Assembly: GCA_020726105.1 (NCBI GenBank)
Contig: DYTF01000006.1
Span: forward strand, 1-39,680
Source of the DNA: Sulfurovum sp.
Lineage (GTDB): Bacteria; Campylobacterota; Campylobacteria; Campylobacterales; Sulfurovaceae
Length of the DNA: 39,680 nucleotides
Reading direction: 5' to 3'
Shown: positions 27,516 through 36,933 of the stretch, piece by piece
How positions within the stretch are numbered: the stretch's first letter is position 1
Layout of the letters: each line of letters begins with the position of its first letter
Program-made: the position numbers and the translations under genes
Notes under the pieces: generated by a model
The model's database searches: none
What the model saw: only the letters and a program-made list of their open reading frames with translations
Told to the model about the DNA's origin: nothing

Positions 27516-27767
27516 ATGACTTCAAAAATAACACTCTATTCGGATAAGGCACTGATAGAACAGATAAAAGTGTATGCTAAGGAGCAGAACAGTTCGGTTT
27601 CTAAAATTGTGAATGAGTTCTTTATTAATCTTCTTGAAGCCAAAAAACCTCTTCACCAAAACGATCATAAAAAAAGCAAAATTACCGATAGCCTTTTAGG
27701 AAGATTGGAGGGTGCAGATAGTGATGAAAAGCTATATCACAAACATTTAGAAGATAAATATCTATGA
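27516..27767 (+). CDS. RHH/DUF6364-like antitoxin
   Basis: MTSKITLYSDKALIEQIKVYAKEQNSSVSKIVNEFFINLLEAK; overlaps the downstream PIN gene by 4 nt. Confidence 0.85.
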   Translation: MTSKITLYSDKALIEQIKVYAKEQNSSVSKIVNEFFINLLEAKKPLHQNDHKKSKITDSLLGRLEGADSDEKLYHKHLEDKYL

Positions 27768-28183
27768 AAGTTCTTTTAGATACCAATGTGGTACTCGATT
27801 TACTCTTAAATCGCAAACCGTTTGTCGATATGGCACGAGAGATTTTTATATTGGTTGAGAATGAAGAGATAGAGGGGTATCTTTGTGCTACTTCCGTAAC
27901 CACACTGCATTATCTTGTCGGAAGAGAAACTACTAAAACGCAAGCTGATGAAATTATAAAAAATCTTTTAACACTTTTTAAAGTTGCACCTGTCACCAAA
28001 GAAATTTTACGAGATGCATGTGCCAATAACGGTAGTGATTATGAAGACAGCGCCATCTACACCGCAGCAGAGCATTTGGCGATTAATATCATTGTTACCA
28101 GAGATAAAAAGGGATTTAAGGAGTCAAATGTTTCGGCTTTGACACCTAAGGAGTTTTTAGCTTTTTTTAATGTGAGAGGATGA
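27764..28183 (+). CDS. PIN-domain toxin (VapC-like)
   Basis: MKVLLDTNVVLDLLLNRKPF...SDYEDSAIYTAAEHLAINIIVTRDKKGF: PIN acidic residues. Confidence 0.9.
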   Translation: MKVLLDTNVVLDLLLNRKPFVDMAREIFILVENEEIEGYLCATSVTTLHYLVGRETTKTQADEIIKNLLTLFKVAPVTKEILRDACANNGSDYEDSAIYTAAEHLAINIIVTRDKKGFKESNVSALTPKEFLAFFNVRG

Positions 28184-28205
28184 TAGAGACCAAGGCGCTT
28201 TGATG

Positions 28206-28222
28206 CGCTACGCTAGCGTTTT
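28206..28222 (+). terminator. Weak intrinsic terminator candidate after the PIN gene
   Basis: CGCTA-CGC-TAGCG followed by TTTT; short stem. Confidence 0.3.
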
Positions 28223-28263
28223 AAGTCTATCAGGTTATAATTGTGACCTTTTGAAGGGGCATT

Positions 28264-29046
28264 ATGGAATTGACATCAAAACTGACATTGGAAATGCTGG
28301 GTGAGCCTTTTTTGCTCGATAAACGCATCGCTTTGCTCTATGCCATAGAAGAACACGGCTCTATCATCAAGGCGGCTAAAGCTGTGCCTATGAGTTACAA
28401 AAGTGCGTGGGAAGCGGTCGATACGATGAATACTCTCTCCATTCAACCCATAGTTAAAAGAGAAACAGGTGGTAAAGATGGAGGCGGTACGACTATCACC
28501 GAGTATGGCAGGAAATTGATCCAAACTTATGAAGTGCTCAAGGCTGAACATGCGCATTTTTTGGAACGACTCTCAAAGGTCACAGACATACATAGTGGAG
28601 AATTTAAAACCATAGGAAGGTTAGCCATGCAACTCTCAGCAAGAAATCAGATACAAGCAAAAGTGGAATCCTTAGAGCTGGGTGCGGTGAATGCGCAAGT
28701 GGGTCTGAGACTCAAAAGTGCTGTGCTACTTGTCTCCGTCATCACCAAACAAGCGGTTGAAAACCTCGGACTTGTCGTGGGTGAAGATGCTACCGCTATC
28801 TTTAAGTCTAGTACTGTGATGTTAGCACTGCCTGCTAAGATGAAATTGAGTGCTAGAAACCAGATAAGTGGTGTTATCAGTCGTATCACTATGGGTGCGG
28901 TAAATGCTGAAGTTGTTGTCGATATTGGTGAAGAGGATGTACTTGTGGCAGTGGTAACTACTGGTGCACTAGAAGCACTACATCTTGTTGAGGGTAGTAA
29001 AGTGATTGCTGTTATCAAATCCAATGATGTGATGCTGGGTAAATAA
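28264..29046 (+). CDS. modE: ModE-type molybdate-responsive regulator (HTH plus two Mop/TOBE domains)
   Basis: ALLYAIEEHGSIIKAAKAVPMSYKSAWEAVDTMN...; two Mop repeats LSARNQIQAKVESLELGAVNAQV / LSARNQISGVISRITMGAVNAEVVVDI. Confidence 0.9.
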   Translation: MELTSKLTLEMLGEPFLLDKRIALLYAIEEHGSIIKAAKAVPMSYKSAWEAVDTMNTLSIQPIVKRETGGKDGGGTTITEYGRKLIQTYEVLKAEHAHFLERLSKVTDIHSGEFKTIGRLAMQLSARNQIQAKVESLELGAVNAQVGLRLKSAVLLVSVITKQAVENLGLVVGEDATAIFKSSTVMLALPAKMKLSARNQISGVISRITMGAVNAEVVVDIGEEDVLVAVVTTGALEALHLVEGSKVIAVIKSNDVMLGK

Positions 29047-29060
29047 AATAAAGGGATATA

Positions 29061-29600
29061 ATGGGCGTAGATAAAATACTACAAGAAAGAAGTGGTGGAT
29101 GCTGTGAACTCTGTGGCGCGACAGAGGGCTTAGAAGCCTACATCGTAGCACCTAAAGAGGAGGCAATTGTCATTTGTTCCACCTGTGCTGCTACTATTGA
29201 TACGCCGCTAGAAGATGCAAAACACTGGAACTGTCTGCATGACAGTATGTGGAGCGTGGTGCCTGCTGTGCAAGTGATGGCGTTTAGGCTGCTTACGCAA
29301 CTGGGCGCGCAAGAGCAGCTCGATATGCTCTACTTAGAAGATGAGGCTAAAGCGTGGGCAGAGGCAGGTTTGATGGCAGAGGCACAAGAGCCTACACGAG
29401 ATGCTAATGGGACTATTTTAGCCGAAGGTGACTCTGTGAGCATCATCAAAGACCTTGTGGTAAAAGGTGCAGGTTTTACCGCCAAACAAGGTACAACGGT
29501 GAAAAATATCCGTATGGTCTCAGGTGATTCCACTCACATACAGGGGCGCGTAAATGGTACGGTGATTTTTATTATCGCGGCTTATTTGAAAAAACTTTAA
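29061..29600 (+). CDS. phnA: PhnA-family protein
   Basis: CCELCGATEGL...ICSTCAATID zinc ribbon and C-terminal DANGTILAEGDSVSIIKDLVVKGAGFTAKQGTTVKNIRM. Confidence 0.92.
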   Translation: MGVDKILQERSGGCCELCGATEGLEAYIVAPKEEAIVICSTCAATIDTPLEDAKHWNCLHDSMWSVVPAVQVMAFRLLTQLGAQEQLDMLYLEDEAKAWAEAGLMAEAQEPTRDANGTILAEGDSVSIIKDLVVKGAGFTAKQGTTVKNIRMVSGDSTHIQGRVNGTVIFIIAAYLKKL

Positions 29601-29605
29601 AAAAT

Positions 29606-29630
29606 GGTGCATGCAAAAACAGCTTGCACC
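29606..29630. other. Hairpin between phnA and the RND permease gene
   Basis: GGTGCA...TGCACC arms with inner GC/GC pairs; located at the translation-initiation region of the next gene. Confidence 0.4.
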
Positions 29631-29647
29631 CCGCTAAGGAAAAGCGT

Positions 29648-32600
29648 ATGATGCGCATGATTAACTATTTTACTCAAAACAAAACACTCAATCATGCATT
29701 GTTTTTTTTCATTCTATTTTTAGGCGTTGTGTCCTATCAGAAAATCCCCAAAGAACTTTTTCCAGAGATTGCCTTAGATAAGATAGCCATCACAGGTGTG
29801 TATGCGGGTGCGAGTGCTGAAAATTTTGACAAAATGGCAGTACGGGACATCGAAGATGAGTTGGGTAACATTCAAAATATTGATAAGATAGAAACCGTCA
29901 TCAAGCCAGGTGTTTTTACTATCTTACTCAGTCTAACCGAAGATGCAGACAAAACAGACGCGCTCAATAAAGCCAAAGATGCCATCGCCAGAAGTAGGCA
30001 GTATCTACCTGCCGATATGATAGAGCCGACCGCGCAGATACTCACCCATATTCGTCCGCTTTTAAGCTTATCGCTCTCAAGCAGCACACTCAGTAGTGGC
30101 GCACTTATCGAGGCCGCTAAAGAAATCAAATCTAAGATTGCCAGAAACCCTTTCGTGAGTGAAGTGAAGATTTATGGGGATGCAGACGAGGAAGTCTCAG
30201 TACAGATAAATGAAGAGAGCTTGAGAGCTTATGGGCTTGATGCTCAAGCGGTGATTGGAGCGGTATCGCAACTCTCTTATATCTATCCTATTGGTGACAT
30301 CAAACAAAGTGGTCACTATATCTTCCTCTCCACCGTCAACGGTAAAGCGGACAAAAACGAATGGGAAAGCACCCTCATCAAGATAAATGATAAACAGGTG
30401 AGGTTGGGGGATGTAGCAAGTGTGCAGATAGCTTACCCCCAAAACACCACACTTTCTACTTTTAACGGGCGTAAAAACATTACCTTACTTATCTCGCAAG
30501 GTGAATCAGGTAATGCCATAGAGATAGCCAAAGAGCTGCGTAGCTATGCAAAAGAAGATTTAAGTAAAACCTACAAAGATATCTATTTTGATGTCTATCA
30601 AGACACTTCTAAGCCCGTTAAAGAGAGGCTTAACACGGTGATTTCTAACCTGATGTTTGGACTCATCTTGGTTTTTGTCTCCATGGCACTGATGATTAAC
30701 CTGCGCATCGCTTCGGTGGTGACTTTGGGTATCCCTAGTGCCTTTGCGGTGGGGATTATCTTCATCTACTATACAGGCTATTCTATCAACATTGTCTCTT
30801 TGCTGGGCGCACTCATTGTCATCGGTATCGTGGTGGATGATGCGGTGGTGGTCGCTGAAAATATCCAACGGCTTCTCAACGAAGGCATGGAGCCTAAAAA
30901 AGCCGTCATGGAGGGTACTAAAGAGATGCTTTTGCCTGTGACTTTGGCGACTATGACGACTATCGTGGCCTTTTTACCCCTGTTTATGCTTACAGGTGAG
31001 ATTAAAAACTTTATTATTCTTATCCCGATTGCTGTGATTATGATACTAGTTGGCTCTTTGGTGGAATGTTTTTTATTTTTGCCTCTACATGCACAAGAGA
31101 CACTTATCAAACAAAACAATTTTATGAACTGGAAACCACTACAAGATGCCTATGAGAGGCTGTTGCATCACATTATCCGTTATAAAAAACTATTTTTACT
31201 TACTTTTGTGCTAGTCATACCGATTTTAACCATCATGACAGCGAAGATGCTACATTTTCAGTTTTTCCCCACTTTTGATGGCAATTACCTCTATATCACG
31301 GGTAAAACTACGGTCGATACCACCCTAGAAGAGACGCAAAAGATAGCCAAAGTGCTGGAAGAACATGTTTTGGCACACAAAGATGTGTATGCGCTTAAGG
31401 CAACTTCAACAGTCATAGGCTCACGAAGAGCGCTCTCAGGTGACAATGAAGCAGGGGATAATATGTTTTACATCACCCTTGAGCTTTTTGACATGGAGCC
31501 ACAAAACTTCATCGATGCATACCTGAGTCCTCTGTTGACTTTTGACTTTGATTTTAATAACCCTGAAAAAATACGAAAAGACCATACTTATGATTTGTCG
31601 CAAAAACTGCAAAAAGAGATAGAGCCTTTGATGCAAAAGTACACACTGGATGAACTGGGTGTAACAGAAGATAAAGCAGGACTCATTAAAACAGATATAC
31701 AAGTCAATTTTGCAGGTAAAAACAGCGAAGCCATAACCGAAGCGATGCAAAAAGTAGAAGAAAAACTCTCTTCCATCCCTCATGTCAAAGATGCAAGCAA
31801 CAACGCCCAACTCGGGAAAATGGAGTATAAACTACGCATCAACAGCTATGGTGAACAGTTGGGGCTGAGTGAAGGGATGATAGCCCAAACACTCTCAGGC
31901 TATTTTCTTGATAGCCGTAAAGCCATGACCTTTGGTGACAATGGCGTGATGGAGATACGCACTAAGGCCATCAATAAAGACTCAGAAGATGCCCTTTTGA
32001 ACTTTATGATGCCTACACCACAGGGCAGTTTTGTCAAACTCACCGATGTGGTAAACATCGAAAAGAGTCGTGCTTATGAAAAGATAGAAAAAAGAGATGG
32101 CAATGTCGTTAAATCAGTCTTTGCAAACATCGACAAAAAACAAACCACCGCAGTGGATGTGCTTAAAGAGATAAAACCTCTACTTGAAGAAGCAAAAGCA
32201 CAAGGGGTACGAGTGAGTCTTTTGGGTGAAGATGAGAAAAACAAACAATTTAAAAATGATATGATTCAAGCTTCCATTATCGCGCTTTTTTTGATTTTGA
32301 TTACGCTACTGCTCATCTTTCCTAAAATCTCTTCAGTGCTAATGGTGATGTCGGTCATACCGTTTAGTATGTTAGGTGCTTTGTTGGGGCATCTGTTTTT
32401 GGGTGTCAATCTCTCCATGACATCCATGATAGGAATGTTAGGGTTAGCAGGGGTGGTCATCAACGACGGCATCATCATGCTTGACTTTTTGCATGGTACA
32501 CGGGACACTGAAGCCTTTTACACCAGAGCCAAACTCAGACTGCGCCCCATACTCATCACTTCCATCACTACCTTTTTGGGACTCTTTACGCTTATCTTCT

Positions 32601-32746
32601 ATGCCACAGGGCAAGCCGTTTTACTCCAGCCCATCGCCATCTCCATAGGCTTTGGACTACTCTGGGGAACTGCACTCAATCTTGTCTACTTACCCGCACT
32701 TTATGCCGTGGTCAACAAGATAAACCCCAAGAGAGATGACAGATAG
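29648..32746 (+). CDS. RND-family efflux permease (AcrB/MMPL-like large permease subunit)
   Basis: YQKIPKELFPEIALDKIAITGVYAGASAENFDKMAVRDIEDEL..., VVDDAVVVAENIQRLLNEG, GVVINDGIIMLDFL; start moved to ATG 29648. Confidence 0.93.
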   Translation: MMRMINYFTQNKTLNHALFFFILFLGVVSYQKIPKELFPEIALDKIAITGVYAGASAENFDKMAVRDIEDELGNIQNIDKIETVIKPGVFTILLSLTEDADKTDALNKAKDAIARSRQYLPADMIEPTAQILTHIRPLLSLSLSSSTLSSGALIEAAKEIKSKIARNPFVSEVKIYGDADEEVSVQINEESLRAYGLDAQAVIGAVSQLSYIYPIGDIKQSGHYIFLSTVNGKADKNEWESTLIKINDKQVRLGDVASVQIAYPQNTTLSTFNGRKNITLLISQGESGNAIEIAKELRSYAKEDLSKTYKDIYFDVYQDTSKPVKERLNTVISNLMFGLILVFVSMALMINLRIASVVTLGIPSAFAVGIIFIYYTGYSINIVSLLGALIVIGIVVDDAVVVAENIQRLLNEGMEPKKAVMEGTKEMLLPVTLATMTTIVAFLPLFMLTGEIKNFIILIPIAVIMILVGSLVECFLFLPLHAQETLIKQNNFMNWKPLQDAYERLLHHIIRYKKLFLLTFVLVIPILTIMTAKMLHFQFFPTFDGNYLYITGKTTVDTTLEETQKIAKVLEEHVLAHKDVYALKATSTVIGSRRALSGDNEAGDNMFYITLELFDMEPQNFIDAYLSPLLTFDFDFNNPEKIRKDHTYDLSQKLQKEIEPLMQKYTLDELGVTEDKAGLIKTDIQVNFAGKNSEAITEAMQKVEEKLSSIPHVKDASNNAQLGKMEYKLRINSYGEQLGLSEGMIAQTLSGYFLDSRKAMTFGDNGVMEIRTKAINKDSEDALLNFMMPTPQGSFVKLTDVVNIEKSRAYEKIEKRDGNVVKSVFANIDKKQTTAVDVLKEIKPLLEEAKAQGVRVSLLGEDEKNKQFKNDMIQASIIALFLILITLLLIFPKISSVLMVMSVIPFSMLGALLGHLFLGVNLSMTSMIGMLGLAGVVINDGIIMLDFLHGTRDTEAFYTRAKLRLRPILITSITTFLGLFTLIFYATGQAVLLQPIAISIGFGLLWGTALNLVYLPALYAVVNKINPKRDDR

Positions 32747-32819
32747 TATGTTTGAATCATTTTTATAGAGTTATTTTCCGACTCAATGAAAAATTTTGGT
32801 GTATTATACTTTGGATTGA

Positions 32820-32848
32820 TTGACAATATATTTATATAGTTGTACAAT
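32820..32848 (+). promoter_or_regulatory. Sigma70-like promoter of the second antitoxin/PIN operon
   Basis: TTGACA (32820-32825), 17-nt spacer, TACAAT (32843-32848); -10 overlaps the palindrome TTGTACAA (32840-32847). Confidence 0.7.
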
Positions 32849-32876
32849 AATACAAAAGACAACATAAGGAGTAAAG

Positions 32877-33158
32877 ATGACAATAGGCATCAGAGAATTG
32901 GCTAGAAATACTAAAATCATGGAGCAATACGACTATGTCGAGATAGAAGACAAAAAAACCCATGAAAAAAAAGGATTATTAATCTCCCCCAAATATGCCG
33001 ATGAGTTTAAAGCCCTGTTGGAGCAAAAGATAAGCGCGGAAAAACAAACCAAGCTAGACAAAATCATGCAATTTGCAGGCATCGCCAATGGAGAATTCAC
33101 AAACTTGACCAAAGATGATATCAGAAAAATGAAAGCCCAAAAATACATCCATGATTAA
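32877..33158 (+). CDS. Phd/YefM-like antitoxin of PIN module
   Basis: MTIGIRELARNTKIMEQYDYVEIEDKKTHEKKGLLISPKYADEFKALLEQK; 8-nt overlap with the downstream PIN gene. Confidence 0.75.
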   Translation: MTIGIRELARNTKIMEQYDYVEIEDKKTHEKKGLLISPKYADEFKALLEQKISAEKQTKLDKIMQFAGIANGEFTNLTKDDIRKMKAQKYIHD

Positions 33159-33564
33159 GAAGATTTATCTCGATACCAATGTCATCATCAGTCTTTTTGA
33201 TAAGACAAGAACAGATTATAGTGTGTCACAGTCTTTACTCGAATATGCCATCATCAACGAGATAACACTCGTCATAAGCGAAGATATGCTGAGTACCATT
33301 TTCTATATCGTTAAAGATAAAAAATCAGTATTGGAATTTTTCAAACTCATCATAAACGATTGGCACATCGTCCCCTTTAGCAAAGAGGTGATAAGCGCTG
33401 CACTCGACATCGCCCTGCACAATGCCTGTGATTTGGAAGATATCATGCAGTGCCTCTGCGCCAAAGAAAATGGCTGTGATGCACTCATCACCAATGATAA
33501 AGATTTTTATAGCTGTGGTATAGCGTGTTTAAGTGCGGATGAGTTTATGCGCAGAGTGGTGTAG
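33151..33564 (+). CDS. PIN-domain toxin (VapC-like)
   Basis: KKIYLDTNVIISLFDKTRTDYSVSQSLLEYA...NACDLEDIMQCLCAKENGCDALITNDKDFY. Confidence 0.88.
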   Translation: MIKKIYLDTNVIISLFDKTRTDYSVSQSLLEYAIINEITLVISEDMLSTIFYIVKDKKSVLEFFKLIINDWHIVPFSKEVISAALDIALHNACDLEDIMQCLCAKENGCDALITNDKDFYSCGIACLSADEFMRRVV

Positions 33565-33696
33565 GTATCATTTAAGCTTAAATTATTGAGAATCTTTAAT
33601 GTTTTTGTCTGAATAGGTGGTAGCAGATTACCAATCCCCCTCAAAAGCTTAACTATGCTATAGTCACCCCATTAAATTATAGATGAGAGTTAAAAC

Positions 33697-36177
33697 ATGA
33701 TGGTAAAACGCTATACGGATTTTGTTACGGGTTATGCGAGAGCGATTGTATTTTTTGTAGTGCTTGCTACGGCTATCTTGGGGTATTATGCGCAGTATTT
33801 GAGCATCGATGCTTCGGCTGAAACACTCTTGCTTGAAAATGATGCAGATTTAAAGCTCACGCGTGAAGTGCATGGGCGCTACATCAGTCCTGATTATCTG
33901 CTGGTTGCCTATACGCCTTCTTCTGACATGCTTTCAGATACGACTATTAAGACGATACACACACTTAAAGCATCTCTTTTAGACATCAAGGGCGTAGAGA
34001 GTGTGACGACACTTTTAGATGTGCCATTGCTTGAGAGTCCACCCATCGCCATCACCGAAGTGGTCAAAAATGTTCGTACACTCAGCACGCCAGATACCAA
34101 CAGAACCTTAGCCCAAAAAGAGCTAAGCACAAGCCCCTTGTATGCGAACAATCTTGTCAGTGGGGACTTTAAAACTACCGCCATCCTCATCAACCTCAAA
34201 GAAGACAGTGTCTACACGAAGCTACTTCAAGCGCGCAATGCTTTTATAGAGCTACAGGCAACACGCGAACTCAGTCCTGAAGAGCAGAAGCAGTTTAGCG
34301 AAGCTAAGATGAAGTTTAAAGCATACAATGATGCTAATCGCGACACCATGCACCAGCTCATCGAAAATGTACGCAGGACTTTAAAACCATTTCAGGAAAA
34401 AGAAGAACTTTTCTTGGGTGGCGTGATGATGATTTCTGATGATATGATTGGTTTTGTCAAAAATGACATCGCTTTGTATGGAACGGCGATTGTGCTGATT
34501 ATGATACTGATGCTGTGGATTATCTTTAGGCAGTTGCGCTTTGTTGTGTTGCCGATACTCATCTCTGCTGCTGCGCTTATCATCACTACGGGGATTAACG
34601 CGCTTTTGGGCATCGAGATAACGGTTGTCTCATCTAACTATGTCGCGATGCAACTCATCACCACACTCTCTTTGGTGATTCACCTCATCGTCAGTTACCG
34701 TGAAGAGTACTTGTTATTCCCCGATGCTACCCAAAAAGAGCTCATAGGCATCACACTTAAGCGGATGTCCATCCCTTCTGTATTCATCATCTTGACCTCT
34801 TATGCGGGGTTTGGCTCGTTGATGACTTGTGATATTTTACCCATCATTGATTTGGGGATTATGATGAGTATCGGTGTGACTATCTCGCTGGTGGTTGCGT
34901 ATCTACTCTTCCCTGCGATTATGATGCTTTTGGCAAAAAAACCTCCTGTTATGGTGTTTGATAAATCGTTTACACTCAATACCACATTTGCCCATATCGT
35001 TGAGCACCATGCCAAAAAAGTCATCGCCGTTGTTCTTTTGCTCTTGGTGTTGAGTGCGTATGGCGTGACGCAGTTGTTTGTTGAAAACAGTTTCATTAAC
35101 TACTTTAAACAAGACACCGAAATCTACAAAGGCATGCAAAAGATAGACCATGAACTAGGGGGGACAACGCCTTTAGAGATTGTCGTTACTTTCCCTGAAG
35201 TTAAGACTGAAGCCAAAGCAAGCGATGCCCAAAGTGACGATTTACTCGATAGTTTTGAAGATGAGTTTGCGCAAAATACCAATGACGCGAAGTATTGGTT
35301 TACACCAGAAAAGATGCAGACGATTGAGCGGGTGCATAACTATCTTGATGCTCTGCCACAAGTGGGCAATGTCTCTTCACTCGCAACCCTCTCCAAAGTA
35401 GGACGCATCGTCAAAGAAGGTAAAGACTTTGACAATTTTGAGTATGCACTACTCTATAACGAACTCTCACTAGAGTACAAAAAGATTTTACTCCTTCCCT
35501 ATGTCAACACCGAACACAATGAAGCCCGTTTTGTGATACGCCTGATTGACTCCGACCCCCATCTAAGACGCAATGCACTCTTGGCTCAAATCAAAGAGGA
35601 GTTGGTCACCAAAGTAGGGCTAGAACCCCAAAATGTGAAACTAGTCGGCATGATGGTACTCTATAACAATATGCTTCAGTCGCTTTTTAATTCGCAGATA
35701 GCCACGCTAGGACTTGCTTTGCTTCTGCTTGGCTCTATGTTTTTGTTTTTGTTTCGCTCATTTAAGATTGCTTTGTTGGCTATGACGGTCAATATGGTGC
35801 CTATTAGTATCATCTTTGGCATCATGGGCATAGCAGGCATTCCACTTGACATGATGAGTATCACCATCGCTTCCATCGCCCTTGGTATCACAGTAGACAA
35901 CACCATCCACTACCTCTACCGCTTCAGAGAAGAGCTTGGGCATGATGGTGATTATGTGGCTTCCATGCACCGAGCACATGGGACGATAGCCTTTGGTATG
36001 TTTTATTATTCGCTGGCAACCATCGTAGGGTTTTTGGTGTTGGTGACATCCAACTTTATACCAACACTCATTTTTGGTTTGCTAACAGTGATTGTACTGC
36101 TTGTAGCAACAGTCTCTGACCTTGTCTTTTCACCGCTTTTGGTTCTCATCTTCAAGCCATTTGGCAGCAAGAAGTAG
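33697..36177 (+). CDS. MMPL/RND-superfamily transporter (HpnN-like topology)
   Basis: Two sets of TM clusters with large periplasmic loops; SMTIASIALGITVDNTIHYLYRFREEL and AFGMFYYSLATIVGFLVLVTSNFIPTLIFGLLT typical of MMPL/SSD-type proteins. Confidence 0.9.
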   Translation: MMVKRYTDFVTGYARAIVFFVVLATAILGYYAQYLSIDASAETLLLENDADLKLTREVHGRYISPDYLLVAYTPSSDMLSDTTIKTIHTLKASLLDIKGVESVTTLLDVPLLESPPIAITEVVKNVRTLSTPDTNRTLAQKELSTSPLYANNLVSGDFKTTAILINLKEDSVYTKLLQARNAFIELQATRELSPEEQKQFSEAKMKFKAYNDANRDTMHQLIENVRRTLKPFQEKEELFLGGVMMISDDMIGFVKNDIALYGTAIVLIMILMLWIIFRQLRFVVLPILISAAALIITTGINALLGIEITVVSSNYVAMQLITTLSLVIHLIVSYREEYLLFPDATQKELIGITLKRMSIPSVFIILTSYAGFGSLMTCDILPIIDLGIMMSIGVTISLVVAYLLFPAIMMLLAKKPPVMVFDKSFTLNTTFAHIVEHHAKKVIAVVLLLLVLSAYGVTQLFVENSFINYFKQDTEIYKGMQKIDHELGGTTPLEIVVTFPEVKTEAKASDAQSDDLLDSFEDEFAQNTNDAKYWFTPEKMQTIERVHNYLDALPQVGNVSSLATLSKVGRIVKEGKDFDNFEYALLYNELSLEYKKILLLPYVNTEHNEARFVIRLIDSDPHLRRNALLAQIKEELVTKVGLEPQNVKLVGMMVLYNNMLQSLFNSQIATLGLALLLLGSMFLFLFRSFKIALLAMTVNMVPISIIFGIMGIAGIPLDMMSITIASIALGITVDNTIHYLYRFREELGHDGDYVASMHRAHGTIAFGMFYYSLATIVGFLVLVTSNFIPTLIFGLLTVIVLLVATVSDLVFSPLLVLIFKPFGSKK

Positions 36178-36179
36178 CC

Positions 36180-36644
36180 TTAGCCCTCAAAAGGCACTTC
36201 TTCTAAAGAAAAATGGCTCAGTTTTTCTAGCAGCCAGATATGCAACGCAGAGTGTGCTTCTACGAACAAAAAGAGTCCCACACCTTCTGCGTCATTTTGT
36301 ATGAGCATTCCATCCTGTGCATTCTCAGCCCATTGTGTCGCGGTGTCATAAGCGATGGGCTTACTTTGTACCACAAAAGTTTGCATCAGCATCTCTTTTT
36401 CTAGTGAGTAAAACAGAAACCTTCTATGTGCCACATCATCGGTGGCTACAGGAGTGTTTTGGTTCAATCTGTAGATGCCGTAGTTGTAGGTTTGCACCAT
36501 CTCATCCAAAAGTGCTTTGAGCCACTCTAGCACCTGTGTCATGCAGACGATGGTCTCTTTGTCTGTGTTGTCTCTATCGAGATACATCGTATTGTAGTCT
36601 TTGCAGATATTACTAAAGTCTATGCCTATGCCGATTTTATTCAT
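36180..36644 (-). CDS. Hypothetical protein
   Basis: 154-aa ORF MNKIGIGIDFSNICKDYNTMYLDRDNTDKETIVCMTQVLEWLK; convergent to the MMPL gene. Confidence 0.65.
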   Translation of the reverse strand: MNKIGIGIDFSNICKDYNTMYLDRDNTDKETIVCMTQVLEWLKALLDEMVQTYNYGIYRLNQNTPVATDDVAHRRFLFYSLEKEMLMQTFVVQSKPIAYDTATQWAENAQDGMLIQNDAEGVGLFLFVEAHSALHIWLLEKLSHFSLEEVPFEG

Positions 36645-36933
36645 ATTTTATTGCCTTGTTGAGTAGATAATGTCTTCATCGAAGCCATCATACAAGAAAA
36701 AGATAAAAGTAGGCGGTGGCGCTAAAGACCCAATTGGATCATTTAAGATTTTGTGTCAATCGAATAAAATTATATAAATTTATGTTCTGTTATTAAAAAT
36801 AGGAATGGATGTAGAGAAATTTACTCGCAACATTAAAGCTAGTAAAAGTATCTGCAATAACGATGGGATGCCAATTGTATGATATGACAAGAAATAACAC
36901 ATATCAAGTTCAATCTAAAATAGGTATATGGGT

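Noticed and set aside
36660-36930. Possible 35-aa ORF (MSSSKPSYKKKIKVGGGAKDPIGSFKILCQSNKII) and AT-rich remnant in the intergenic gap
   Set aside because: Too short and without recognisable homology or structure to support a gene or remnant call.
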